Shown here: in pieces, positions 11,744 through 24,578 of the stretch
Layout of the letters: every line of letters starts with the position of its first letter
How positions within the stretch are numbered: the stretch's first letter is position 1
Source of the DNA: Pyrenopolyporus hunteri
Lineage: Eukaryota; Ascomycota; Sordariomycetes; Xylariales; Hypoxylaceae
Assembly: GCA_902806595.1 (NCBI GenBank)
Contig: CADCXC010000038.1
Location: forward strand, 3,596,001 to 3,660,000
Reading direction: 5' to 3'
DNA length: 64,000 nucleotides
Position numbers and translations under genes: made by a program
Notes under the pieces: generated by a model
The model's database searches: none
What the model was told of the DNA's origin: nothing
Seen by the model: only the letters and a program-made list of their open reading frames with translations

Positions 11744-14530
11744 CTATGAACCAGTTGTAGTTCCCTTGCCTTTTAGCAAAGAACAGATGTTGATCTCAGG
11801 CTCACTATCTTCCATGCCCGTCGCGCCCTTCCATCCATGGAGGATCGACTTGAGTCGTTGCTCAACCCTACGGCCTTCGTCTAGATTCATATCGAGCCCA
11901 TTGCCGGCGGTCCTATTTGCTGCATATTCGTCGTATTTTACGGCTTGCCTCATAGAAATACGTAGGACTTCGGTATTCAATACTTGGACTAAGACAAGCA
12001 GATGAGTCTGGTCATCAGATGGGATATTTTCCAGAGGCAAGAGAAAGCTTTTCAGTCGTCGAAGTTTCCTCGGATTTACCTTCGTCTCTTCTGCAACCAT
12101 CGACTTCTGTCGACGCAAGAGGTATGCCCGAGGATCACCGCTGGGTAGGGTTGTCTGGATAGGCTCTTTTACCTTTGAAGGAGGTCCTTTATCTTTCGTG
12201 TGAATAGTATATGACTTGGCATACGAGCAGCCTGGAGACAACTTCGTGAGAACATTAGTCTGGTTCTGCCTTTGCTGGGGGGAGCGGAGTTCTTTCTCCC
12301 GGGATAGTTCATTGACCGATCTTCGTCTTCTTGGTACTAATTCACGTTGGGGGCTGCCCTCCTCATGCGGTTCCTGGTCTCGCAGATTTTGTCGGTTACA
12401 TGCATTGCTGTCTTCCTGCAGCCGGCGCCCATGCTTCCCTTTGGCATCCCCGAAGGATATTGTTGTCTGCTTCATACCGTCTGGGATAGGTCCCTGTCCG
12501 GTGTTGACTGAGTGATCCTTGCTTGGTACGGTCCTCTCTATGGAGGAAGGCGGCGACCAGGGAGGATAATTACGCCGCCGTCGGCTCTTTAGAGCGGTAG
12601 GAATTGTAGGATTGCTCAGCACTTTTTGCGAAGCCGTTCCACATGGACTTGACACAGGGCTACGGTACGGGCCGCCTGGCGCCCCAGGCCTTAAAGGACG
12701 AAGGTTGCCCCTCAATTCCATATATTGCTTGCTTGGGGGAACATCGAGGTCTCGTGGTGCTGCTCCTGTTTGACGAAGGATGGGAGGGTCTGGAGACACG
12801 GGTATTTCGTATACCGATAGTGGAGAGCCACCTTGATAGACCGGTTCTTCCTCAACCCGTTCTTCTATACCACGGTAAGATGCGTTCATCTTCGCGATAA
12901 CCCATGGATTCACATCTCCAGGGGCCAAGTATTCAACTGTATCCGTTTTCTCTTGAAGACTGGGGAATGCGTCGGTAGACCGAGGAAATTTCTTGCGGGG
13001 ATGATCGTGGCAATATTCGTTGAGATCTGTAGACATATCAATCTTACATCGGGTAGGTATTAGGCCCGGCATAATGCTACCCTGGCATAGAGCTTCTTTA
13101 GATGCTGATTTGTTCGGAGTATCTGGGGGTTGGGCGTTGATAGGGGTGAATCTGGTACCGGTTGGGTTATTCATGCGCTGTCCTGTTCCCTGTAAGCCCC
13201 TTGAAGGCTTCTGGGGGATAAAGGGTCGTTGACTCGGCGTGTAGGCTTCGAGTGTTGATTGTGGCATGGGTTGGTCTTCTGCCTTTGGCGGTGAGCTATA
13301 GCCGTCAACTCCTTTGGAGTGAAGTTCAATCCGAGGCTTCAAAGATAGTGCTTCCCGAACCACCAACCCATCCTTATGCAATGTGGACGTATTTCTAACT
13401 GACTGTTGGTTTGGCTCGCTGGGTGTAGACACCTTGTACACATCTCTGCACATGCTCGCGAAGCTATCCAGTACTAGCTTCTCGTCAGAGAATAGGATAT
13501 CGTCTTTGGACGGCTCTATATTAACATCGTAACTTCCGGAAGGGCACTTGATGTTCAGTCGAATGAAACAGTAATTTGGTGCAGAGGCTGTGGAATTCCG
13601 TTGATGAGCAAGGCTGACGTGCTCAACATAAATGTTCAACAGTTTCTTCATAGTGTCCCTTTTTGTCGTGACGGGACGGCCATCGACGGAAAAATAGTGT
13701 TGTTTTGGAATTTTGGAAAGATCTGAACTAGGCTTTATAATGAAGGCTTCAAACAAATAATGACAATCTAAAGGGGTATCCTGCTTCCTGGTGGGCGAGT
13801 TGTCGCTAGTTAGGCCGTTTATTTTGAATATCTTCTCGAAGCAATTAGTGGTAATCTCGGCGCCGAACAGCTGAACAGCCGCTTCTTTCACACTGCAATC
13901 AGGCTTTGGTGAGTAGGTCCAATTCTGCTTGGGAAGCTGCAGGACTTTGAGCGAGTATCTAAGCTGAGGCCTCGCCATGGCGTAACAGCGCAGAAGTCCA
14001 CGGATCTTCTCTATCGTCTTTGCAGAGTCCTTGATAGCTACCTGCTCTCGAACAGGCAGTTGGCTGAATAATCCGGTGATACTCACTGTTGTTCCAACCG
14101 GCGCCGATGTTGGCTGCTGCTTCAACACCCCTCCCGTCCCTGGCGCGATGTGGAGGATAGCTGCGACAGGCTCCGAGGCTATTTTGGTAGTAATGGTGAC
14201 TTGGGCTAAGGAGTTTGCGCTAGCTAACGCCTCACCACGGAACCCAAGGCTCTTTCCACAGCGGTTTCTCAGGTCCTCGAAGCTTCTGAGTTTGCTTGTA
14301 TGACCACGTCGTCCCAAGGCATCGTGATCGTTCGGGTGGATACCAAGGCCATTATCCCGAACCTCAATCTTCTTCACTGTATCCGTGGAGATTAAGACTT
14401 CGATTGACGTTGCTTTGGCATCGATTGAATTATCTAGAAGTTCCTTGACTAATGTAACCGGAGTCGCGATAGTTAATGGAGCACCTAGGAGCCTAGTGGT
14501 AGATTCGGGTAAACGAGAGATTATAGACAT
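11744..14530 (-). CDS. MLH2: MutL-family mismatch repair protein, MLH2 type
   Basis: This is a single-exon protein of 928 residues. The GHKL ATPase core is intact: KELLDNSIDA (Mg/ATP site), RDNGLGI, and GFRGEALAS, followed by the MutL transducer region (DVNIEPSKDDILF). The C-terminal half is long, Pro/Ser-rich and low-complexity. It lacks the DQHAADE-type endonuclease metal motif found in PMS1/MLH3-type proteins, which points to the non-nucleolytic MLH2 branch (human PMS1 equivalent). That branch pairs with MLH1 and affects gene-conversion tract length and frameshift repair. The start at 14530 (MSIISRLPES) fits the family N-terminus; an upstream in-frame ATG at 14557 would add nine residues. 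The call rests on absence of the nuclease motif, so a truncated PMS1/MLH3 is the alternative. Confidence 0.8.
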   Translation of the reverse strand: MSIISRLPESTTRLLGAPLTIATPVTLVKELLDNSIDAKATSIEVLISTDTVKKIEVRDNGLGIHPNDHDALGRRGHTSKLRSFEDLRNRCGKSLGFRGEALASANSLAQVTITTKIASEPVAAILHIAPGTGGVLKQQPTSAPVGTTVSITGLFSQLPVREQVAIKDSAKTIEKIRGLLRCYAMARPQLRYSLKVLQLPKQNWTYSPKPDCSVKEAAVQLFGAEITTNCFEKIFKINGLTSDNSPTRKQDTPLDCHYLFEAFIIKPSSDLSKIPKQHYFSVDGRPVTTKRDTMKKLLNIYVEHVSLAHQRNSTASAPNYCFIRLNIKCPSGSYDVNIEPSKDDILFSDEKLVLDSFASMCRDVYKVSTPSEPNQQSVRNTSTLHKDGLVVREALSLKPRIELHSKGVDGYSSPPKAEDQPMPQSTLEAYTPSQRPFIPQKPSRGLQGTGQRMNNPTGTRFTPINAQPPDTPNKSASKEALCQGSIMPGLIPTRCKIDMSTDLNEYCHDHPRKKFPRSTDAFPSLQEKTDTVEYLAPGDVNPWVIAKMNASYRGIEERVEEEPVYQGGSPLSVYEIPVSPDPPILRQTGAAPRDLDVPPSKQYMELRGNLRPLRPGAPGGPYRSPVSSPCGTASQKVLSNPTIPTALKSRRRRNYPPWSPPSSIERTVPSKDHSVNTGQGPIPDGMKQTTISFGDAKGKHGRRLQEDSNACNRQNLRDQEPHEEGSPQRELVPRRRRSVNELSREKELRSPQQRQNQTNVLTKLSPGCSYAKSYTIHTKDKGPPSKVKEPIQTTLPSGDPRAYLLRRQKSMVAEETKVNPRKLRRLKSFLLPLENIPSDDQTHLLVLVQVLNTEVLRISMRQAVKYDEYAANRTAGNGLDMNLDEGRRVEQRLKSILHGWKGATGMEDSEPEINICSLLKGKGTTTGS

Positions 14531-15229
14531 AGTAAAGAAGACGAGAAGACGTAACATGAGAACGTAAAATATCTGAAGTATATTTTACTAAAACTAAGCA
14601 TGGTATGATAGAGCCTAGCCGTTCATATTGAAGGATGATATGAGAAACCGTAGATATCTTCGAGTAGAAGACGTAGGTAGAGAGGAAGTCGTATGTCGAG
14701 TATCGACGACAACAAGAAAACGGGAAAAGACTTTTCTAGCTGCCATCGTACCTCCCCGGTGACGAGCACTTGCCTTCAGATTATTCAAAGACGCCCCTTC
14801 TATCAAAATCATATAAAAAGCCGAAGTAGAAGTACATACTGGAAAAAATAGAGTCGAACGATAGTCGAATAAGCTCTACATCGGATGACAAACGCAGACA
14901 CCTACCTAAGTACCCGTAAAGGGGTAGGATTGGACGGGTAGACCCCTGTCTAGGCTGCGTCATGCCCTGCCCCTCCGGCCCATTCAGCCCACCTCGTACA
15001 CCTCGAGTTCTCATTATACTTTCTCGCATTGCCATATCCATATCCAACCCAACCGGCTGTCTAGGTACATACCCAATTACACGCGAATCTCTCAGATATA
15101 TGTTATCCTGACACTCGTCGACTGTATATAACTACCTCTTACTTACTACCTAACCTACCTAACTTACCAACCTATAAACCAAACCGCCTCCGCATCGATT
15201 ACCCACCCCCTCACCAAACCAACGCAAAC
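14531..15229. other. Divergent promoter region between MLH2-like and RIB4
   Basis: This 0.7 kb separates two divergently transcribed genes, so both promoters lie here. Near RIB4 there is a CT/AC-rich leader with repeated CCTAACCTACCTAAC words at 15145-15175. No further gene is seen. Confidence 0.55.
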
Positions 15230-15927
15230 ATGGCACACTCGATCAAGGGCCCGACGCCGCAGGAGCACGACGGCAGCGGCCTGCGCATCGGCATCGTGCA
15301 CGCGCGCTGGAACAGCTCCATCATCGAGCCGCTGCTCAAGGGCACCAAGGACAAGCTGCTGAGCTGCGGGGTTAAGGAGTCCAATATCGTCGTGCAGTCG
15401 GTGCCGGGGTCGTGGGAGCTGCCCTTCGCCGTTCAGCGGTTAGCAATATTTCCCTCTCTTACCTCCCCCAAGCCCTACCTCACCTACCAGTCGTCACCTT
15501 AAATACAACCCCGAACTGACCTGAATTTCCTCTATGCAGCATGTACGCAGCCTCCCAAATCCAACAATCCAGCAGCGGCGGCTCCTCGGCGGGGGACCTC
15601 CTCGGCAGCTCGACGGCGGACCTAACCGCGACCAGCGGCCCGTCCACGCCTCCCTTCGACGCCATCGTCGCGATCGGGGTGCTCATCAAGGGGGAGACCA
15701 TGCACTTCGAGTACATCGCGGACGCGGTGTCGCAGGGGCTGATGCGCGTGGGGCTGGACCTGGGCGTGCCGGTCGTCTTCGGCGTGCTCACGGTGCTGGA
15801 CGACGGGCAGGCGCAGGCCCGCGCGGGGCTGACGACGGGCGGGCACAACCACGGCGAGGACTGGGGCCTCGCGGCCGTCGAGCTGGGCGTCAAGCGCCGC
15901 GCCTGGGCTGCGGGTAAGCTGGAGTAA
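15230..15927 (+). CDS. RIB4: 6,7-dimethyl-8-ribityllumazine synthase
   Basis: Lumazine synthase makes 6,7-dimethyl-8-ribityllumazine from 5-amino-6-ribitylaminouracil and 3,4-dihydroxy-2-butanone 4-phosphate, the penultimate step of riboflavin synthesis. Exons are 15230..15438 and 15540..15927 around a 101-bp intron (GTTAGC donor, TGCAG acceptor, phase 2), giving 198 residues. Visible signatures are RIGIVHARWN near the N-terminus, VPGSWELPFAV, and the phosphate/substrate loop GVLIKGETMHFEYIADAVSQG with the catalytic His, then VVFGVLTVLDD. A Ser/Gly-rich insert after residue 70 is the usual fungal insertion before the core. GC content is high in both exons. No riboswitch-like element is evident upstream. 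Confidence 0.95.
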
Positions 15928-16662
15928 GGGTGAGGACGTTACATACCTAGGAAGGTAGACGGGTAGAGAGGCAGGGAGAGGATGAGTGAAGCAAGTAAAC
16001 CTGCCGGCGGGCTTGTCGGCTAGGATTTGCATGAATCTTGCTCATTCTGAAGAGGGAGGCTTGACAATGCCAGAGGAACGCATCTCGGGCTAGCTTGGTT
16101 AGGTTGTCCAGGCTTGCAGGATGGATTCCTTCAAAGGCACCTAAATATAAGCTATCATGTTGGCATTACCGGAATGGATGAATCGAGCAGATAATAAACT
16201 CGTCTCTCGTGTGGCTCAAGAACATCGCTCTTCGATCATGTTCTTATGCTCTTGTTCGAGTGGAAATACTGTTATTGCAGATGACTGGGTGGATAAAGTA
16301 TTAGATTACCGATATGTAGGGTGTTCTATCATGAATCGTCCCACCACTAAATTCAAACATGCCCCTGAATCCACCCAATTGGTCTCTTTATTCTAACTGG
16401 CAGCTCTTTCTCTTGTCCAAATAAAAAAAGGCCAAATCTTTCCTGTGAAGCTAGGCGCGCCTCATTATCCCCTATGGCATATTTTCAACAGCGATCTTGA
16501 AATATACAAAAATCCAACCCATTCTCTACTCCAAGGAACCCATTATTAGGCGGATACGGTATCGAGGGAAGAAGCGTCGCCGAGGGCCCGGACCGACAGG
16601 AGTTCGCGCTATTTTGTGTAACCCCGGGTGATGCAATAGATTATTGGAATGCGCGTACGACC
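15928..16662. other. Convergent 3' flanks
   Basis: This lies between the RIB4 stop and the stop of the minus-strand disordered-protein gene. An open frame at 16157-16396 has no recognisable family and no codon bias; I do not call it. Confidence 0.5.
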
Positions 16663-19611
16663 TTAACTTATGAGTGCTCCGATATCAGACCCAAAACTCT
16701 TCTTCGATCTCCAGATGCTCCTCTTCTTCTCCCTCTTCGCTTTCATTGCCTCCCATCCCTGCTCTTCGTCGTCATCCTCTTCCTTGCTCACCGGCGCCAC
16801 CTTCGTTTCGGCCTGAAGCTTCGAGTGTGTGACGGGCATAGCGCCGGACATGCTGGCGGTCCTGCTATGATCGAACGCTACGGCGCTAGAGACTGGCCGA
16901 TAACGCCCAGGCAAACCGATATTGCTGCGCTCTGATGGCGCAATTGAAGGCGCGTAGCCTAAGCCCGGGGCACGTATCGAAGGCGCATAACCGGGCTGAG
17001 GGGGTTGAATCCACGATGCCGAGCTAGGTTGAACCATGCTCATCGTCCGCATTTGCGCATCACCCCTAGGCACATCCAAGTTCATCCCGTGGCCCAGGTT
17101 ATTCACCATTAGATCGCCCATGAACGAATTACGCGGCGCATCTCCTAAAGATCCCATAGACTGCGTCGGCATGTGTCCTTGGGGCCGAAGCTGTCCTTGC
17201 GTCTGTTCTTGCCCAGGGCCACGTGTGGCCATCATTTGCATAAACTGCATCTGCATCTGCATAAACTGTTGCATCTGTTGCGTCATCTGAATTTGTGCTT
17301 GGTCACCGGGAGTCAGCATTTGACTAGGCATCTGAGGCATACCCATTGGGTACATCATCTGAGGAGGGATGCCAGCGACAGGATCAAACCCTCCGTTCAT
17401 TGGCATCCCGCCAGCGTGTATGTTCAGGGGAAGAGAATTCCTTGCACTATCTACCGCCGGGCTACCACGTCGCATTGCCCTTGACCTTTCTTCGTTGGCA
17501 ATCACGCCGACCAGACCCCCAGTAGGCACCACCCTGTTCGGAGGAACCCCTCCCCCTAAAGAGAAAGATTCCCTGGTGGGCTGATTAACTAGGCCCGCAC
17601 CGAGATACGGGTCCTGGGGAAGTTTCCTGGCAAACGGTGGCAGATGACCTCCGTTACTCGCGCCTTGGCCATTGTTTTCTCCTGCAGTTGATCCCGGCCC
17701 GGGAACGTAAGAAGGTTGTATGACCGAAGCTCGTAAATTGGGATTCGACGACATGTTGGTGAGACGTGTCGGTGGTCGATTCTTATTGGGGAAGCCATGT
17801 GCCGCGAGAATGGCGAGGGGCACCTCTTCATCGTCGGAGCCGTCTGAAGGAGGTGAAGGGGAGGCCCTATTGTTGGATGGATCGTTTAGTACTAAGTTCG
17901 GTGTGCTCATCGACATGGAAAGGCTAGGGCGAGAAGCATGTGTGTTAGTAGATGACTCGCCCGTCACCTTCATCATTTGTTGTCGATAGACTGTCATATG
18001 AGCTTCCTGCTTCCGTCTCTGCTTAGCAAGTTGTTTTGTCTTCTCTCGCTCGTCTTCGTCATCGTCGTAATTGTCCTCATTCTCCTTGTCTGACTCTTCC
18101 TCATCAGCTAGACCCATGATCTCCTCTCGGGCTTTGTCTTGTCGATATTTCTCAAATTCTGCGGGAGTCATGACCTTGTTCTGCGGTAGGGTATGCGAGC
18201 GACCACCAATCCTCGGAACAAACCTGGGCCGGGTGGCATGCTTATCGAAGAGACTGTCGTCATCGTCCTTCGCGCCAAACCGGGAGGATTTAGAGTACGA
18301 CTCGGTAAGTCCAGACCTAAAGCTTGGATCGTTATCCTCGCCTCTTCTATATCGGTTAGACCCATCGCCGGGTCCCGATTCTTCGATGGCTAGGAATTGG
18401 GTGGCAGCAATCGTGTCCTGCAACAGCGTTGTGTCCTCGTCATCATCATCGTCCGACCGTCGGCGCTCTATTGGGCTATCGCCGTGCCTCGGAACGGGTG
18501 GCGGTGGCGGCGGCGGCGGTAATTCATGGGCGGCAGGAGATGTTAGCGTCCGACCAGAAGTCAAAAGACCGTCCGTCGAGCGCTGGCTGTTCCACGAATG
18601 CTGCGGGGGCTCGACGGGAACGGAATTGTCGAGATGAAGCGGCGAGGGTTGGCCCACTCGATTTGCCATCAAGCCACGTTCTTTCGCTGCAGCAACGCTT
18701 GCACGCTTGTCGAACTTAAGCACAGTACTAAGATCACCTCCTAGATCCAACATGAAATCTCTATTGTCAACCTTGGGAGGTGTCGCTGTGCTGACCGTCG
18801 AGGCTGTCTCGGCACGGGACCGACCGTGAGGTGTGCCAGGGGCGTACTCATCAGGCATTGTAGGAACGGCAGGGATCGAGTCTTCCGCCGGTATCGTCGG
18901 TAACGTGCTCTTTCTACTACCGAAAGAGAAAGTTCTCCCTGCCTGCTTGAGAAAACCGCCGGAATTCTTGTGCGTATGTGGGACAGGACCATCTACCACC
19001 GGTACGGATTTTCTGCCGAGGCTACGCCAGTCTTCCTGTGGTGGTAGATCGGTTGAGGAAGGGGCTGTAGAGGCGTTGCTGTGACGAGAGGAATTATCGG
19101 AGGCTGTCTTCGTGGTGTTGGAGCTGCCACTACCACTTAAGGGAGGATCAGTAAAATTGCACAACGCTAGGGCCAGCCTAGTAATATAAATGTACGAATG
19201 TCTGAGACAATAGCGTGCTAAAATCTGAGTAATGGATCCCGTAAAATGGTCCACTAGGTCACTGCGCGGGCCAGCTCTTGGCGGTATGCCCTATGGCAAA
19301 AATAGAAAAGGAAAGAAATACATAAATAAACGTGTAGGGTGGTCAGGAAAAAGTTGTAGAGATTACCTAGCTCGCACGTACCGGTTATTCTTCAAGCCAG
19401 CGAAGAGGTTATCCTCCACAGCGAGATCCGGGGCGTTGTTGGGCTTGGGCGCGGCCCCTGTCATCTTTGCCAACCTGGCACCGCCATCAAAGGATTTCCC
19501 ATTGATCACTTCGGACCGGTCCAGGACCCGGAACGAATGTTCTGCTACCGGTCCATTTGAATCTTCTGCCGCGGTAGATTTCCGCCGAAAGGTGACCGGA
19601 AACCTAGGCAT
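16663..19611 (-). CDS. Large intrinsically disordered protein, unknown function
   Basis: This is a 900-residue protein built from exons 19611..19382 and, by best guess, 19135..16663. The donor CG|GTACGT is clear. The acceptor CTTAAG, preceded by a TACTGAT branch and a CT tract, gives the smooth join LKNNR-GSGSSNTT in phase 2; two other in-frame acceptors lie a little upstream, so the junction is uncertain. The N-terminus (MPRFPVTFRRKS) is basic, and a compact region around VEDNLFAGLKNNR looks conserved. The rest is Ser/Pro/Gln/Met-rich with acidic patches, a polyproline run (HELPPPPPPPP) and a Met/Gln-rich block, ending in a basic WEAMKAKREKKRSIWRSKKS segment. I recognise no enzyme domain; it could be a scaffold or signalling adaptor. 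Confidence 0.72.
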
Positions 19612-20549
19612 ATAGATTGACTCGCCTTGGGTTCTTGGGGTTACCACACACCCATAAACAGGCAAAGATCAACGGATGCGGATGTCGACAAGAGCAGCTC
19701 GTGCGAGGTCTTTGCTAGCGTGTCACGGTGAAGGGAATTTCAATGCCGAATCGAGTTGTTACCCCGAGGATTGCGCTGGCGCTCAGACTCTGTCAAGTAT
19801 CTGGATATGAATATAGCACGAGCACGCGGAAAACTGCATGACGAGGAGAAATTCAAGTCAGCCGTGTTCTGTGGACATGTAACCGCCCGTTGTCCTGGGT
19901 CCTGCCGTGATGGGACAGTCGGGAAGCACTAGTCTTAAAGCCCGAGAAATGTAATAACGTCCGTCTGTAAAAGGGCGGGAAGAATGGAAGAATGGGATGA
20001 CAAGCTGAAGCTTATGGCGAAAGACGAAGGTTTATTGCTCCGGTCTATGCCAATTCGGACTCCTTGGGCAATCCCCCTGGTGAGATTGAACTGACCCAAG
20101 CGACTTATACGAACTCTTCCACTTTGGATAGAGATCCGTGTCATCTTTCTCCGAGCTTTGTTTTAAATCAAGCAAACAAATAGGTATCACTTACACAGAG
20201 GAGACGATAAAGATGCAACGGACAAGCGCGTGTTGCTAGTAGCGAGGAGCGACCTGTCGAGTTGAGGGCATAGGAATAAACCTAAATTATTAATAGAGTG
20301 CGTAAAGACGCAGTGGACGCGATGCGGTGGAGGGATGCGAATCGAAGGACGGGGTCGAACTAATAGAATTAAAAGCGGACTAAACGATGGGACGGACGAC
20401 AACGTGAAGAGGCACGTTGTTGATCACGGTCGGAATGTGTTTAGTTTTCCGAAACACGACTTGACGCCGACGTGAAGCGGCCGAGCGAAAACGATCGAGG
20501 GGCTTCCGTATGTGGGTATTGTATGTATTGTATTTGTTGTATTGTATCG

Positions 20550-20568
20550 TATGTATGTATGTATGTAT
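20550..20568. repeat. TATG tetranucleotide microsatellite
   Basis: About four and a half tandem ATGT units, following a degenerate TTGTAT-rich stretch from 20515. Confidence 0.75.
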
Positions 20569-21828
20569 TATCAAGAGAATAATAACGAGAGAATCCTACA
20601 GACAAGCGATTATCAGACTTCCTAGCTGGAGCCTGGGCAGATCAGATACTTCGAAAAGTGGCTGGGATGAGCAAATGAATGGTGGGGAGTTGAAAGAATC
20701 GCGAGGCAAGGAGATAAAAAAAAGAAAACTAAAAAATAAAAGAGAGGCGTGAGTGTTCAGTGACGAGGATGGAGGAGGTATGGTGTCAGGCGAGGCAGCG
20801 AGACGTTATTTTCCTTCGTTTTCGCCAATGCTTAGGTACATGTCTGTCCCAATCACCGGCGAAAACCTGCAGCTGGAAGACCTTGGCTTACTTGCGTAGG
20901 TACCTAAAGGTCTCGTGTAATTCGTACGTGACATGCATGTACCTGGGTACGGAACGGGCTGTACATTCATGTCCGTTGCAAGGTACCGCGATGTGTATGT
21001 CAATGTACCAGACTCTATTTTTGTAAGGTCAAGTGGCATGGAACTTTGGCTGGCAAGTTCCAGTTCTATTGCGACTTATACTATAACAGCATAGTACCTA
21101 CCTGTTCTGGCGCATATCCAGAATAACCAATGCCAGAAGTACATGCTTCATTTAGACAAGCCGGTCGGCGGATAATGGGTGGGGCGACCTTGTCCGCGCT
21201 AGCTATATTCGATCCTGCATTGCACGATCAGCTTGTCCACTTTAAAAGAGACAGCGACCGTGGCACGTCAATTGGCTACTGTCCTAGGCTCGCAACACCC
21301 ACTACCACATATATGCCTCCTACAATTCCTACATGGCAACTACTTCGAAAGAAAACGGGCAGGGGTGAGGAAATGTGTACATACGTACGTGTAGTTACTA
21401 CCGTACTCGACAAAACATCGAAAGACTCGGCTACCGCACGCCGTCTATCTACATATATCTATCTTTTCAATATCTAGGTATTCACCTACTACTTATTCCG
21501 CAAGATACGCCGAGAAACCGGATAGCGTTCCCAGTTCAGGTGCGGAAAATCTGGGGAAATGTTTGCACCTGAGTGCTTCATCTTGATGAACAGACCAAGA
21601 AATTGTGTAGATCACATACGTATTCTCATATACCTTATTAGGCTACTTAGGTGGGCATCGTACCGTAAGAAGATTCTAACCAATTTACGGGGCTTGGGTG
21701 TACTGTGGACAATAGGTACCAGCCTATGGAGCCAGGGGGGAAGCAGGCAAGTTAAAAGAAAAGGCACTAGAATCGGAGAGCCAGAAGCCCGGTCTGCCTA
21801 CGCACATAGGTACATATGTACAGGTAGG

Positions 21829-23586
21829 TAGGTACCTAGGTATATAAGGTGTGGGGGCAAGCAAGACGCTGAGATCAGAAGGTATTAGGCCAAAATGGTG
21901 CGAATTTGGTGTGTTGTACGGGACGAGTACCTCTAGTTCACCCGCCAACCTCCTCTACGGCTTATCAATTCGATATTCGATGTTTGTACGATGCCTACAC
22001 CCAAGCGTCACTACCTATGTACCTAGGAATGCACATAATCTTCCATATTTGCGCACCTTATAGAGCTACATCTTAATAATGATTCTCTAATCCATTAAGT
22101 TTACATATGTACCTGAACTACCTGCGGGGTTTGGAGGTATGCAACTGATTTATTCCATTTCAGATTTGCTGGATAAACATGAAGAGCATAAATATAAAGA
22201 GTTTTTAATTTTGTAGCTGGCGGTGGCGCCGTGTCCGAAACGCTTTCGGGGCAATGGAATCTCTTTCCAAGTAAGACGGAGTTGGCGAGAAAGCAGGAAA
22301 AGAGGTCGTATCTCAAACTCGCAAAACTTGCTTGATTTATGAACATGACGGTTGAGAGGAGCTGTTGGGGATTAACCAATTGCAGGCCGATCCACTAACA
22401 CGAGGTTCGGCGTCAATAGGAAGTGATTAGCGACGGGGCCACAGCACCGACCCAGCTGAGTTTGAAAGATTACAACACGCCATAGGCTTTCTGGAGGGGC
22501 TGTCAATTATCATTCTCACACTTCCATTACCTAGGTAGATAAAAGACCCGTACGTGGCTCATATCTTTCCTAAACTTCGTGAAGCAGATTGATGTAACTA
22601 AGGTATCGCAAGTTGGGTATGTTCTCCGGCCGATGTTGATTATAAATGCTCTAATTCACTTTATGCCATACAATACATCATCGATGTTAGATATAGGTAG
22701 TAGGTACCTAAGTAGGTGGGTATTTTATCAGTGCTACCGTCTTAGGTACCACCTAACGCACCTATGTAGGTACCTACATACAGCCGACCTATGGGGTATA
22801 CTTGGGGACCCGTTGCTAACGTTCTAGCTTCCAAGGATGACCCATCCAAGCGGTTGCGCCGCCCCGAGGCACGAACCATTAGTTCGTCGCTCACACTACA
22901 TGTAGGTACCTAGGTACGCAGTACAGGTAAGCTACGTCCAAAAAGGTACACATAGTCCGCGTAAGTTTCCTAGCCCGGTCCCGTCAAGGGAGAAGGAGGA
23001 AGAACGAGAGGGAAGTAGAAGAAGAAAAGAAAGAGAGGCCCGAGAAGAAGGGGAAAGAGGCGCTTAAACATTAAGACAGCCAACTTGCTTTAGGCACTCT
23101 TCCAGGACGCTGTCAGCTGCAAACAGAGTGACAACTCGCTAACCGCCCAAAGCAAATTTATCACATTAGACCAACGTCTTTGACCTACCAACCTTTAACC
23201 TCCCAACACCAAACTTCCTAATCCCGTCCGAACTTGCGGTAAGCCCAGGTACAGGTAGGCCCTTACTCACTTTACACTTACTTTACACTTACCATCTGAC
23301 TTGACCGCGCATCCATAGTACTGGCATGTTAAATGGACTTGTCATAGAAAATTGAATATTACCTAACTCACGGCTAGCCTTCTTTTCGTCTCGGATCTCG
23401 CTCAGTGCTGCTAAGGCCCAGTGCTGTTAAGCCGCGTGCAGCTCGAACCCCACATGCTAAGACCGCATGCGAATACTAGTAGTCTCTATCTCCGCTCAAA
23501 GTATGAGGCCCTGACGGCCGGGGGAGCCCATGCTCATACTTCGCATATTACATACCTACGCAGGTAGGTCTATAAGTAGGTACCTA
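21829..23586. repeat. Cluster of TAGGTACCTA palindromes
   Basis: Exact copies of the 10-base palindrome occur at 21829-21838, 22701-22710, 22767-22776, 22903-22912 and 23577-23586, with many one-mismatch forms between them. All are outside genes. Confidence 0.75.
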
Positions 23587-24544
23587 CGAATACGCGGCAT
23601 ACAGCCCGGAACCGCCTTTGCTATAAATATTATATTACAATATTCAAATCAGAGCCGTGCCTAACCCTGGACAGTATTCTTAGGCATACGGACTTCGGAA
23701 TAAATCTAGATGGAATAGCAACAAAGTAATCAACGGACTACTCAAAATACTCCATACTTATATACCTACCTTACCATAGCTGTGGGCCGCGATCTTCTTC
23801 GTAGATCTCGACTCGTCAGAAACGAGATACCGCGTCGGGGGAAAAAAACATGTCGAAGCTTTTCAATTGTGTATCTACTTTGTACCCTCTCAGGGGCTCC
23901 CCTAGCGAAGCCCCATACTGTGATATTCCATCCAATAATCCTTAACGTCAATGGACCGCGCTTTCAGGGGTTCAGGGGCTCTAGAGGTTCAAAGCGACCG
24001 GCAGCCCGGAGATCACTGATCAGATCTGACGTGGGAGGCCGGATACCACCACCCCCTATATCGTACATTTTGCATAAGTCTACATACATACCGGTAGGTA
24101 AGGTATGGATATACAGTATGGCGCCTTGTGAATACTCCAAGCGGAGCATTTTCCCCGGCTTAAGATGCGCTCGCTAATTCTTTAGTTTGGTGCTAGGCGA
24201 GCCGCCTGGGTCCAAAGTACGACCCATGAACAAGTTAGTTTTTATCATCTAGTATTGCCCAGGTAAGTAATTGGAGGAGACTATCGAAACTGACCGAACA
24301 ACATGGCCGGAGACCAATTGTCAAACAAGCAATAAAGCCGTCTAGACTGCCAGGGAGACGCGCGAGAGCGCGTAGAATGCTTGAGCTTCCCGGAGGATCG
24401 TGGTCCATCAATCGAACAGATCATTACATAGCACCTAAGCGGTTGTCCTAACCCCCGCCGCCGACGTATTCGTCATTAAAACTTCTGAATCCTTTTCGCG
24501 TACGGTAATTGATCCCCAGGCAGATCTTCACCAAGCGAAATCAT

Positions 24545-24578
24545 ACCTACCTTACCTACCTACCTACCTACCTAGGTA
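24545..24578. repeat. TACC tetranucleotide repeat
   Basis: Tandem TACC units, slightly interrupted, ending in CCTAGGTAG. A similar short array lies in an intron of the membrane-protein gene at about 49196-49214. Confidence 0.75.
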
